Shown here: in pieces, positions 13,201 to 25,735 of the stretch | Layout of the letters: every line of letters starts with the position of its first letter | How positions within the stretch are numbered: the stretch's first letter is position 1 | Source of the DNA: Solicoccozyma terricola | Taxonomy: Eukaryota; Basidiomycota; Tremellomycetes; Filobasidiales; Piskurozymaceae | Direction of reading: 5' to 3' | Assembly (NCBI GenBank): GCA_001600875.1 | Contig: BCLD01000015.1 | Location: 658,001-722,000, forward strand | DNA: 64,000 nucleotides | Program-made: the position numbers and the translations under genes | Notes under the pieces: generated by a model | Databases searched by the model: none | Seen by the model: only the letters and a program-made list of their open reading frames with translations | What the model was told of the DNA's origin: nothing

Positions 13201-13820
13201 GTTTCGACCAAACGAGCGATGTGCAAGCTCTATTATGACGACCTGCGAGAATTGCAACACGAGTTTGAGGTGTTGTTATTGATGGACCGGATTGGATTGA
13301 GCGTGGGTGGGTTTGTGGTTCAGAGGTGGTCGAGGAGACTAATAGTGGTTGAAAGTCGTGTAGGATGATTTGACCAGATCCGGTCCCGCATGCTAGGAGA
13401 GTTGGGTGAGAGGGTGAAGGTGACCAGGCTAATGACTGTGAAGAGGCGAGGGAAGAGGGGAGATAACAAGTACGTCAAGAATGACGACCGATTTCGGAAT
13501 AGCGACCCCGACAAACTCACTCGAACATAGGAATTCGCAGCTCCTACACCACCGACTACATCCGTCATCATCGCTTTCAGCCTAGTTTGATTCGACTGAA
13601 TTCGAGCACGATAGATACCCAGAACCGAACATCCCGTTAGCTACTACGCACTCCCTCAACACCAACCCCCACCACTGACCGCCTCATGATACGTATACAA
13701 CTTGATGTCGGTGGATGCATGAGCGAGAGTAGCGATGAGGAAGTCGGATGATGCGTTGGTGGAGCAAGAGGGTGGATGGGGATCCGAGATTGCTAGTCTG
13801 CGAGCTGCTGCGGATGACAT
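10250..13820 (-). CDS. SEA4: Mios/Sea4, WD40 and zinc-finger subunit of the SEA/GATOR2 complex
   Basis: Component of the vacuole-associated SEACAT/GATOR2 complex that regulates TORC1 in response to amino acids. The start at 13820 opens with MSSAAARRLAISD. The N-terminal exons encode WD40 blades (for example IRLIDFR, SLALWDIEL, TSLLSVFRDGSYSIEHL). The middle is alpha-solenoid, with LALRFVDDDTLPIFLERQ and QGLPLTGL close to animal Mios. The last four exons rebuild the C-terminal zinc module: CNFCQKSI, CPNC, CCVC, ALVFCQTCHHGGHQSHI, and a terminal CNCRC just before the stop at 10250. Some middle exon boundaries (12200-12500, 13200-13650) I placed only approximately. Confidence 0.88.
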
Positions 13821-14152
13821 TACATGAGGTTGAGGAGGGACTGAGGGACTGAGGGACTGAAGAGGATGAGAGTGGATGGTGAGTGTGAATGGCACGGGGC
13901 AATGACCCCGGACTGTCACGTGTCAACTCTGTGTAATTACTTAATCATTTGCCACGTCATCACTGCCCTCGGACGCCACGTGCCTCCCTCCCCGCCGGCT
14001 ATCCCCGTGTGTTTCACATAGTTTCGCCGCGTCCCCGAGAGATCTCCGTCAGTCTCCCGCCCTGGACAAGCTCAAAACAGCATGCAGGAGGATGCGCACT
14101 CGCCTATCGCATCACCACCCTCCTCATCCAACTCTATCGCACTCTTACACCG
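13821..14152. promoter_or_regulatory. divergent promoter, Mios / apiosidase-like gene
   Basis: A 332-base region with several CACGTG-type boxes: GTCACGTGTC near 13916, GCCACGTCAT at 13951-13960 and GCCACGTGCC at 13975-13984. A CGG-N6-CCG pair sits near 13998-14009, a possible weak site for a zinc-cluster regulator. An in-frame ATG at 13949 would extend the hydrolase by 68 residues, but the added sequence looks non-coding and overlaps these boxes. Confidence 0.5.
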
Positions 14153-16180
14153 ATGCAGTCAATCATCAACCCTTCCGATTTCTCCCCTCGTCCTGCGGCA
14201 TCCCTCTCCATCAGTCGAGGACTGTCCATCCAGCCCTCGCCCTCGGGTCACCACCTCGCCCACTACTCCACGCAATCCCCGTACTTCTGGCTTGCAGACA
14301 CGGCATGGGAAGCGTTCCATCGCTTGAACAAAGAACAGGTGGGGTTGTATCTGAAGAATAGGAAGGAGAAGGGATTCGGTGTCGTTATGATGGTAATTTT
14401 GGCGGAACATGGGTGAGTTGGGCCTTAGCGATGGCTATCTGCACCTCCTCTCGTTACTGATATATGACCTGTTGGGATCGCAGTGGATTGGACATTCCGA
14501 ATCGATACGGAGCGTTCCCATTCCATCCCCTTCCTGATACAACGGACACAGCAATCTACAAGCCAGACTTCACTCGTCCCAATCGCGCCTACTTTGATTT
14601 CGTAGACTACGTCGTGGATGAAGCAGGGAAATTAGGAATGTTGGTCGCGTTGGTACCTACCTGGGGTCGATATGTGAATGGTGGTGAGTTTAAGAACATC
14701 CGCTCTTTGCCATGTTGGTATGATACCTGACATTGGTTGATTGAGCCCACTCAACAGGTTACTACAAGAACCCACCCCTCTTCACACCTTCAACAGGATA
14801 CACACTCTGTCATTTCCTGGGATCTCGATACCCTTTCCTTCCGTTCATTCTCGGAGGTGACTCGAATCGATATTGGTCTGACAAATTCGATTCACCCGAG
14901 GGCACGGTTGTTGAATTGGTTGATTATGGTGATGTTGTGGAATCGATGGCCAAAGGGTTGATTGAAGGGGAGAGAGAAGCAATTTCAAAGATGAGACCGA
15001 CAACATCGATCAACCAAGACATCACACCTTACAAGACATTCATCATTTATCATTCAGCTCAGCCTTGGTTCCCCAAAGGTCCAGTCTCGACAGGTTCAGC
15101 TCAATTCCCAACATCGGATTGGTTGACTCTCGACGCTTGTCAAACCGGTCATCAAGATATCTCCAATCCTCGACGACCAGCTCCCACCGGCACCACCGAC
15201 GCTCCTCCATCGGGTCAAACGAATGCTTCTCCCAAACCTGCTCTTCAAATGTGGCAAGCTAAATCATCGTACGTTCCCATTCGTCGTATGTATTCCACAC
15301 CCAAACCGGATGGACACCCTAGACCCGTGTTGGATTTGGAACCTCATTACGAGGCGACACACCATTGGTTTACGAGACATATGGAGATTTGGAATCATGA
15401 CGATGTGAGGAAAGGGGCTTGGCAGGCGGTGAGTGGGTTCCTCCTCTTAGAGCCGAAGGATTATGATGTCCTGATGTCGTATTTGGGTGTGATGCTGCGG
15501 ATTAGTTGTTCGCAGGGGCTTGCGGGCTGACTTATGGCTGTAATTCCATCTGTGAGGGGGTATCGATATGGTGGTGACCAAGTTGTCTTGCTGATGGTGT
15601 GCTTGTGACGCGAATTTCAGGGCAATTCCATGATGAGGACTCAAAGACACATCCTCCGATTGTCCAACCCGTAAGTTCTCCTCGGTAGCCTAGCATGTAC
15701 ATGCAGGTCACTGATGATTCTCCTTACAACCACCAGACAACGGCATACACCAACTGGTACCTCGAGCTCGACCTACCCGGGGCGTTTCAAATGACGACCG
15801 CCCGTCAAATAATCCTCTCGCTCCCTGGTTCTTTATACGACCGTATCCCTGACTCGACATTCATTCTCACCGAGCGACATGAGGTAGCACAGGAAGATGA
15901 GCTACTTCGTCCTGCCGGGGACAAGTTGATCGCGGGGATGAGAAGTGAGAAGGGCAAGTGGGCGATGGTCCATTTGCCTTATGGGGGCAAGGTGGAGGTG
16001 GATTTGGAGAAGGCGTTGATAGGAGCCTACAAGTATCGTGCTTGGTGGGTTGACCCGAGGGTTGGAGGAAGGGAAGTTATTGGGACAGGTTCTGCAGTCA
16101 ATGAGACCTCTTCAAGGGCTACATTCGATGCACCTGATGATACTGATTGGCTGTTGTTGTTCGAGGCTGTACCCCAGTAG
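14153..16180 (+). CDS. apiosidase-like glycoside hydrolase (DUF4038 / GH140-like)
   Basis: Predicted intracellular glycosidase of about 556 residues. Exons: 14153-14412, 14484-14683, 14758-15428, 15506 to about 15547, about 15622-15670, and about 15737-16180. It has the DUF4038 catalytic barrel: [12 protein letters not shown] (about 44-55), a GGD at 186-188 in [11 protein letters not shown], and VLDLEPHYE (about 344-352). By analogy with the Bacteroides GH140 apiosidase, D188 and E348 are the likely acid/base and nucleophile. The C-terminal 140 residues match the beta-sandwich annotated as a putative collagen-binding domain ([15 protein letters not shown]). There is no signal peptide, so if it acts on plant apiosides it does so after uptake. 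Alternative: another exo-glycosidase of the DUF4038 superfamily; specificity within it is poorly known. Confidence 0.85.
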
Positions 16181-16275
16181 CTTATTCCCGTCTATGATTC
16201 CAAACATATATCAATTTCATTTTCATTTTCAATTTTCACATCTTTCCAGCAGAGCAATATTCACACCACACCCTC

Positions 16276-17770
<1,495 letters not shown>

Positions 17771-17959
17771 GATGGACTGTGGGAAATGACAAGGAGTTGA
17801 TATGGGATGCAGATGAAGAGGAATTGGATATGTTGAGCATGTCGATCTGGTTATATAAGACAGCGGCGCATCCAACGCGGCGAAACTAAGGAAATCCATG
17901 ATAAAATGATATCATCGGCAAATAGAGCAGTGGGGCCGCCCGCATCCCGCTACTCCCGG

Positions 17960-19441
17960 CTACAAGTCCTCATCTACAATCTGGACCTTGACACTCCGCT
18001 CTGTGGGGTCACCTGCCACCCTGAAAGCTTCAGTGGCATCCTCCAGCTTGAATGTATGCGTGACAGTGTCCTCTATACCTGGCAGACGATGAGCAGCGAG
18101 CATACGAATGATTACTGGCCAGGTGGAAGTGTAGCGAAAGTTGAAACGCAGATCGATCTGAGAATGTTCGCGGACAGGATGAGCGGATGTGCTGACACCA
18201 GATGAAAGAAGACGTACCTGTCTCATAGCCAGCGACTGGAAAGGGACGACCTGCTCGTTTTTCCCATTACCAATCTGCATCAGAACACCACCGTCTTCAA
18301 GAGCTGGACCACGTTGTTCCTAGTTCAACTTGTTGTACATATTTCCGCCGTACACGAGAGCCATGCACTCACCATATACCGCACCAAAAACACTGTCCAC
18401 AGCTCCAGTACATTCCAACGCAACTCTCGGTCTGATATTCCACTTGTCAAACACCTCCCCTATAGCTTTCGCCACCTCCTCCCCCTTCCACCCAATCTCA
18501 ACCTTGACAACCTGATCCGCCCCGCACTTTGTCGCCCATTCCAGTCGATGCTCCGCGATATCGGTCACGATGATGGGGTATGCACCTGCTGCACGAGCAA
18601 GAGAGATCGCGGAGAGTCCGATAGGACCGGCACCCAGGATCAGAGTAGGTGTGGCTAGTTGAAGTGAAGAACGAAGGAGGGATGCATAAGACACCGAGAT
18701 GGGCTCAACGAGAGCCGCATGGGAGAACGACATGGAATCAGGGATCCTGAAAAGGACGGGGGTCAAATCAACGATCATCCACGAGCTATAATGTTCCGGC
18801 CGATCCTACTTGTGTAAAAATGACCCCTTATGAGCGATATACCTCGCCAAGGTGCCATGCGTCGGTGGCGTGCCGCAAAACTTGACTTCCTTGCACAGGT
18901 TGTATTTCCCACTCTCACATTGGGTACAAGCAGAGCAGCTGACTCCAGGCTCGATGGAGACTCGATCTCCAACCGTCAAGCCCTTTACGAGTGGCCCCAC
19001 GGACAATACGATACCGGAGGATTCGTGTCCCATGATAAGCGGGTGGGTGATACGAAAGTCACCAATTCCACCGGTGCGGAGGAAGTGCAGCTCACTTCCG
19101 CATAGTCTGCAAATTGAGATATATCAGGCAATGTTCGGTTATGGATATCAGGGGAGATGGACTTACCCAGTACATTTGACATGGACGATACACTCGTCAG
19201 CCTTGGCTCTCGGGAATGGTATCTCCTTGATGTAGCATTCGTGCTCCTTGTTGACATATACAGCGAGGTTGGATTTAGCAACAAAGCCAGGAGGTAGAGG
19301 TAAATCAAGAGCCTCCTCGACCAGGGTCTTGACGTCTGGAACGCTCCGATTCGCCTTCAGGTGTGAGATATGAGAACAGACACAGGATTCGGTGGACAGG
19401 GTGGCGGAGCGGTCGTCGGCCGTTGTTGCGATTGGAGACAT
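17960..19441 (-). CDS. zinc polyol dehydrogenase (sorbitol/xylitol/L-arabitol dehydrogenase type)
   Basis: Medium-chain dehydrogenase that oxidises a polyol to a ketose. The start at 19441 gives an N-terminal extension of about 55 residues before the usual domain. Zinc ligands visible: catalytic C94 in LCGSEL, H119-E120 in GHESSG, and the later VEP; structural zinc cysteines C149, C152, C155 and C163. The Rossmann motif ILGAGPIGLSAISLARAAG is followed by IIVTDI, whose Asp at the end of strand beta-2 suggests NAD over NADP. The common ICGSDVHY motif reads LCGSELHF here, a change near the substrate pocket. The end is SVKVQIVDEDL. Divergent from the Zn2Cys6 regulator and upstream of the aldo-keto reductase, an arrangement that suggests a reduce-then-oxidise sugar step. 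Confidence 0.9.
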
Positions 19442-19754
19442 GGTAGCGGTTATGGATGGGAGGTGACGACGACGACGACGAGGAAGTGGGTTCTGCGGCT
19501 GTTGACAGTTTGATCGCTCCAGGTGGTGAAATATGGAAGACTACAGGAAGGGAAGACTACTTGACAAATGGGTGGATGTCCTCGGACCCAAGCACCCCGC
19601 CAAACATCAAAAGTTTCGCCGCTGTACCCGCGCGGCGATTCCGAATCTCCAACTCCTCGTTCATCCTCCGTGTCACTGACAGCGATGCATCGCATATCAT
19701 CATCCCCCCGTCCTCCCCTTCCTCCTCATCCTCACAGCCGCACCATCCCCAACC
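19442..19754. promoter_or_regulatory. divergent promoter, polyol dehydrogenase / Zn2Cys6 regulator
   Basis: A 313-base region between two outward start codons. It contains an inverted CGG-N5-CCG at 19633-19643, a form often bound by zinc-cluster dimers, about 112 bases before the regulator ATG. This would allow autoregulation and co-control of the dehydrogenase; that is inference. Confidence 0.5.
19633..19643. promoter_or_regulatory. CGG-N5-CCG inverted site
   Basis: Exact inverted CGG triplets spaced five bases in the divergent promoter of the polyol dehydrogenase and the Zn2Cys6 factor; a candidate operator for that factor. Confidence 0.4.
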
Positions 19755-22700
19755 ATGCAATCCAGCTCCGAAATCAGTCCCCAGCCGGGCAAAAAGCGGA
19801 AACGTACACCGGTAGCTTGCCATCCATGCCGGCATCGCAAGCGAGCATGCGACGGTGTCAAACCGACATGTTTGCAATGCTCTGACGCAGCCTGGGTCTG
19901 TGAATGGCCAGAGAGGGATAGGAGGAAGAGAGATCCTGGGATAGAACGTGAGCTTGACGAACCAGAGGTGAAAGGGACGGGAGTTGATTAGCTTGATTCC
20001 GGTTGCAGCACGACCCTTTCCTTTGCCGGGTAATAAAACGGAGAGGACGTCGAGTTCGTTTGGCGGCGACAAGACACCGTCCATATCGAATGATGTGCGC
20101 CCAACCTTAAGTCCCACGTCTCGCTTGCACCATGAGCACCGGCTTCCAGCATCCAACGACATCGCGGTAGATGGTCCACACCCAGATTGGACAGCAACCT
20201 CGGAAGCCTGTCAAATGGACACTGGACCACGCAACAGTTTCCAGACGGGCAGTTCGTCTTCGAGATGGCAAGCGCCTCAATTCTGGAGCACAATTGATAA
20301 CACGGATGTTCATGGTGACGAGAAAAGGGTACACTCAGACCCGAGCGATTTCGATGGTGCTCACCAGTAAGCCCTGACATCGCGAGCACAAGGGGGTTGA
20401 TTATTTCTGACAGAAGCTCTGCAGTCTGCTTGCTCTCAATGCAAACACTCAATCAGTGTCATTCGCCCCGGATGTACAGCATCAGCAGGAGGAAACAGGT
20501 TTCACGAATTATCACGTCCTTCAGCCAGTGAGACCCCAAGATGCTCACCCACCCACGGAGACTGCCAAGATCTCCTATGAGTACCTGCGGCCGTACGGGA
20601 TCACCGCGATCCAGCCCGGACTTGGAAGGTAAGGCTTGTGGAAGATGGGCCCTAATACAGGCTAACAGTTCCGTATTCCCCAGAGTCCGACTGTCCATTC
20701 GAAGCGATCCACCTCTGACATCGTCCTCCAATGGCCCATCCCCATCCTACTCCATCCCAGACCACACATCTCAACCCTCCCACCCTCTAATAGACCGTTC
20801 AACACGTCTGCCTCGCGCAGATGTCCGCTCAAGCCTCATCGCGGGGTTCTTCGACCATTTCCAAAGTATCTTCCCGTTTGCTAATCGATATAGCCTCGAG
20901 GGACGGCTGTTGGGGAAACCGGTGTTGGGCACGGTGTTTATGGTGAATGCAATCTGCGCGTTGAGTGCTCGGTGAGTCGTTCTATCGTCTACATTTAGTG
21001 GTAATGGATGCTGAACGGCTCGTCGTCATCATTTCAGATTTAGCGATCATGCTGAGATCGTCGCTCTGAGCCCTCTGCCCTTCTGCAGAGGTGTCGCTTT
21101 CGCAGACAATGCCAAGCAGCTGCTTATCCCGTTGATGGGCCTTCCTTCAGCGGATACCGCTGCAGCTCTACTTTTCTTAAGCTATTACGCGTTCGGGATG
21201 AACAGCGAGAGTGAGCTATGGATGTATAGTGGAATGGCTATGAGGATGGCGGTGGATTTGGGACTGGGAAGGCGGATGGGTAGTAGGAGTAGCAACAAGG
21301 CGGACCGCTTGTTGTTCTGGAGGTGAGGTTGGCGGTTCCAGACGGCTATGATGGTACCTAAAACATTTCCTTCGACTGCAGCATCTACATGCTCGATCGT
21401 ATACTGTCTATTGGAACAGGAAGGCCAACCACTCTACCGGATAGTCAAATCGACCTCAACGAGCCTTTGGTGGATTTCCATGCTGAGCTGGGTCTAGCCA
21501 CGACAGGACCTATACCGGCAATGTATGCGCGACTCAAAGACTCGAGTGGCTGCACATTAGCATTCGCTTGGGCTGTCAAGATGGTCCGCTTGTATGGCAA
21601 GGTTGCGGACATTGTGAACGGTCCCAAGTTCTGGTCTAACGGGATGATGACTGGATCGGCGATGCCTACACGAGCGCCTAGTCCGGAGCCTCGACCGACC
21701 CTGAGCGATGCGTCGGCACAGGCAGCACCATGGTCCACGAAACACGTAGCGGCTGCAGATATTCCTCCTCGCACCCAGCAGCCTTCGCCCACGAACCAAT
21801 CAGACCTCAATGCTCTAGCCGAGCTGGAGAACGCCATAGTTCAGGCATATGACTCGCTTCCGGAAGTGCTAACTTGGAGTGAGCAGAAGTAAGTGGTGTT
21901 CGGTGTCACCGAAATTTCGCAGTGACTCACAGCGATTGATCCTTAGTCTCGAAGAACATGTGGGAGCTCATGACGGAGACATGTACATTCACATTCATCT
22001 CTGGGTGAGAGCAATCTGTTCGGAGGTCCGCAAATGCCAATCTGACCATTCGGCCTGTTCTTTGCTCTCCAGTACCATTGTATGATCGCCATTCTATACA
22101 GAGAACCACTCGGACAAGTCAGCGCTGCAAGTGCCCACATCTCCCTTATGGATGCGAAACAAATACAGAGATCTTCAGCGGAGGAGATACAGAAGATTGC
22201 AGAACAGGTAGCGGTACGTCGCAGACATGGACCCATGCCCATCTCATATAGTCTGACGGTTTCACCATTTGTAGAGCAACAACCTTCCCATTCTCCTCAA
22301 CAACTGCTTCTTGAACCAAACGTTCTACACTGCTGCACTTGCGTGGGCCTCAGACTCGACGACACAGCCGCGTACAAGCTCCAAGCTCCTTGCAAAGTCC
22401 CTCAGTGGTAATTCTTCGAAAGCATTGGAGCGGTTCCAATACTGTGCCAAACTGTTACGCAAGCAGAGCGAAGTTTGGAGTGGCGTCGGGTGGATTGCTG
22501 CTGCGCTTGCCAAAAGATCATCTGGCATGTCATTGCAGGATATGGCGGCAAAGGGAGGCTTGACCGACACGATCTTATCAGAGACTGAAATGGCGAGTCG
22601 CAACGCCGAATTTGGTATGGACTGGCTCGCTGACTGCTGTGATTGCTCCTTTACCAGCGAATTATCACGACCGGGGAGAGACCACAAGAGGAAGAGGCAC

Positions 22701-22895
22701 TCTTCGATCTGCGAGAGAACCTTCTGATGGCGCTTCCTGATGATCCGCTTGATCCAAACGGTGAGTAGTCATCTACACCTCGATTCTACGCTGCCACCTG
22801 ATTCACACACCCTACCTCAAGGTCTACCGATGCTCTGGGGAGCAGATGGACTTTTCGATGCAGAGATGGACCAGCTGTTCTTCGGTCTCACATAA
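19755..22895 (+). CDS. Zn(II)2Cys6 transcription factor
   Basis: Fungal zinc-cluster regulator, probably pathway-specific for its neighbours. The binuclear cluster is at residues 22-49, with cysteines 22, 25, 32, 39, 42 and 49, preceded by the basic KKRKR. Exon 1 ends with a phase-1 donor near 19948 and joins about 20012. Further exons restore EYLRPYGITAIQPGLGR, then the fungal-specific transcription factor domain: SLIAGFFDHFQSIFPFANR, LLFLSYYAFG, MAMRMAVDLGLGRR, SIYMLDRILSIGTGRP and the C-terminal helices up to the TAA at 22893-22895. It sits centrally in the block, divergent from the polyol dehydrogenase and converging on the kinase gene with a 75-base gap. Its closest characterised relative is not evident from sequence. 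Confidence 0.9.
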
Positions 22896-22970
22896 TAGCA
22901 TTTGTAATACATCGAAGGAGATCCCGGGTATACAGTATATGGTCACCGCTCTGATGTTCACATTGCTCGT

Positions 22971-25402
22971 TCAAGCACCGCCCCGCAAACCATCCACCAG
23001 CCTCCAGATACCCCATGCACCAGGGTCTGGAATGTCAGCCTTTCTGAGGTCTTCCTGGTTGACATAGCTTCCTCGTCCCGCCTTTGCGACCATCTCCTTG
23101 GTAGCTTCAGCCGCCTTGTGAGCTTCTTCAGCCGCGGCGTGAAGACCTTTCGAGCCGAGGACAGTCACGAATGCCTGGAGAGGGTCAACAAGGGTCCTTG
23201 AAGGAGGCCTGGCGCGAGTGTCTGGTTGGAATGCCATACTCTGTCAGTCTTTTCCCAATGCCTCAAGCACTTCAATAAACTCACATCGATATAGGGTCGT
23301 CAATGCATCCTCTGCCCCTTTTGCCCAGACTGCAGTATTCGCTGTCGTCACGCCTTCCTCTGTTTGCTGCCTTAGACTCTTAGCGAGACCCGAGACGAAG
23401 ATGGAATAGAGCGATCCCGACGTGCCACCCATGCGATCTTCACAGACTTCGGCGATCGCGTTTATATCAGCGACGACATTGGCGCCCTTGATAGTGTTGT
23501 TGCCGATGGCTTCGAGGACGCCTGAGAAATTTCAGAAGATCAGTGGCGTACTTGCTTATTATCACTGCGGCGATACATACCTTCTGCTCCAGCCTTGAGT
23601 GTCAACCCAGCATCTCCATCACCAGCGATTACATCCTGCCTTGTGATCTCCGGCTCAGCCTCAATCAAGCTATGACAAGCCCGCTCGAGTGCTTTGATGA
23701 ACCCTCCTTTAGACTCGGCTGCATTGATCCCCGTCGCAGAGTCAATATGTGGTCCTTCCCGTACTCTTCAGTCAAGGACTCACGAGACATGAGAGCCGAC
23801 TCCTCGACCACCTTCTCGACCTCATCCTCGGCCGTCTTAATTTCCATCGGCGCGCTCTTGGAATACCACCTCCAGCCGGGAACATCAGCCGGTGCATCGA
23901 GGTAATCCAAGATCTCATCTGGAGAGTAAGCTTGACCTTGTCTTGGAAGGAGAAGCAGTGTCAAAGAGAATCCTGGCATGTCAAGAGAGGTCTATTGAGA
24001 ATCCACATTCAGCTCAGGTATACCGAGGTCGCAAGCGTGAGTCCACGGAACTGACCATGTATGTTCCACTCAAGAACCTCTTCACCACTATACCCTTCCT
24101 TCGCAACCATTTCATCGCCTCGTTCCCAACCGCACCAAGCTCAAGCTCAGATACTCCACCCAAGTTATTGACAAGAAGAATAACTTCATCTTTCCCGTCA
24201 CCTGCTCGGGACGCAACCCAATCTGAGCATACTCAAGCGTTTCACGACGTAGAGCAAGATGTACACACCTTTGAAAGGAACAAACGCCCTGTCCTTGTCG
24301 GTCGTGTCGGTGATGACAGAGAGAAGCTTGTCGACGATAGATGATACACCTTGCATTTTTTGCTTTGAAGTTCCTGGCTCGTTGTGAATGCCCATTCCCT
24401 GCGAGATGTGTTGCCATTAACGCCATAGAAAGCAGCCGAGGTCAGAGATGGCACTAACAAGCTCATATTCATCAGAAGAAAGATGAGATTTTCCCTTCTC
24501 CGTTCCAGGTACCTGTCCATCATTTGCCAACAGTAAACAAACCACTCTTCTCCGTGTCCATTGATCTTGCACATACTCACATGACAATGTTCCAGGCCAA
24601 TTCCAAATGTACCAAGCCTATCGCAAGCCCATTTGGCCAATTTCTCGACTTGATCCAATGAAGCCCCTTGATGCGAGAGACCTGCCGCTAGTTTGTAGAC
24701 TAGGATGGTACCGGCTAGGCCTCTACAATTACCATTTCCTACAGTTTAGGGGCAACATCCAACCATGAAATGTTGGGTTCGATCGACTTACCGTCTTCCA
24801 ACGATACCCCCTTGTTCACGACCGACGGAAACATCATCTCCGACGAGAAGAACACGAACGTCTCCTCCTTTTGCTCCTGAAGCTCGATGTTGTTCCGACG
24901 CCAGACCGAAATGAAGGGCATCTCCAGAGTAGTTCCTAACGAAAAACCTCGACGTCAGAATGGGGTAGAACCATCAAAATAAAATTCTCCAAGACCTCAA
25001 CTACTCACATCACAACTATCAAAGTTCCCTTCTCTCCATTCACCAGATCGATTCCCCGTCTGATTTGTTTGACATTGGGACTGGCGAACACATTGCCACA
25101 AATTGAAGCGTCGAGAAGACCTTCACCAACGTATCCAGCATGAGATGGTTCGTGGCCGGATCCTCCACCGGAGATCAGCGATACATGGGAGGGGGCATTG
25201 GATGTTGCGATATTGAAGATGACTGTGTGATGGATCGCGAAGAGGACGAGGTTAAGGCGGCTGTGGGAGACGACTCTTACGACCCAAACTCACCTCGTTT
25301 CGACTCGTCGATCCCGAGTTGAGGATTAACGGCACACAAGCCTCTGAGTGACTCAAGTACGAGGGACTCTGGAGTGTTGAGAAGGTGTTTACCTGACGAC
25401 AT
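22971..25402 (-). CDS. dihydroxyacetone-kinase family ketose kinase (DAK1-like)
   Basis: ATP-dependent kinase of dihydroxyacetone and related short ketoses, with fused DhaK and DhaL domains. The start at 25402 (MSSGKHLLNTPESLVLES) is the usual DAK opening. DhaK shows LISGGGSGHEPSHAG (about 53-67), and the covalent substrate-binding histidine lies in GIHNEPGTS. DhaL shows GDGDAG (Mg-ATP ligands), MGGTSGSLYSIF, and GRGSYV near the end. Many short exons, all in frame where checked. It is divergent from the transketolase-like gene by 333 bases, a pairing that suggests consecutive steps. Family members elsewhere act on dihydroxyacetone, erythruloses or glyceraldehyde, so a branched ketose such as apulose is chemically reasonable but unproven. 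Confidence 0.92.
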
Positions 25403-25735
25403 GATGTTGATTGAAGTGGGGGTATGTTGTCGAGCGGTGCGTGGTGTTTGCTTGCGCTCTTCCCATCCAACGATCTCGAGACCGACCTCCACTTCCCTGT
25501 TCGGCTACGGTGGGGCACCGCACTGCACCAACAACCACTCCATTGCCGTCCATCCCGCTACAATGCCGGTCGGGGCAGCCATCCATGTCGGTTGGACCAA
25601 ACCAGCCAGGTCTTGTGTTTCTCCGTAGATAGAGGTAGACCCAGAGTTGATTCAAGTAGCACCCCTTTCCTCCTGTCATCCCACTTCATCATCTTCCCAT
25701 CTTCCAACTCTCGTTGCACTTTCTCGCGTTCAACG
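25403..25735. promoter_or_regulatory. divergent promoter, ketose kinase / transketolase-like
   Basis: Single shared 333-base promoter region. It holds closely spaced direct CGG triplets (CGG-N3-CGG at 25502-25510; CGG-N1-CGG at 25567-25573), compatible with zinc-cluster factor binding. No coding sequence is supported in it. Confidence 0.45.
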
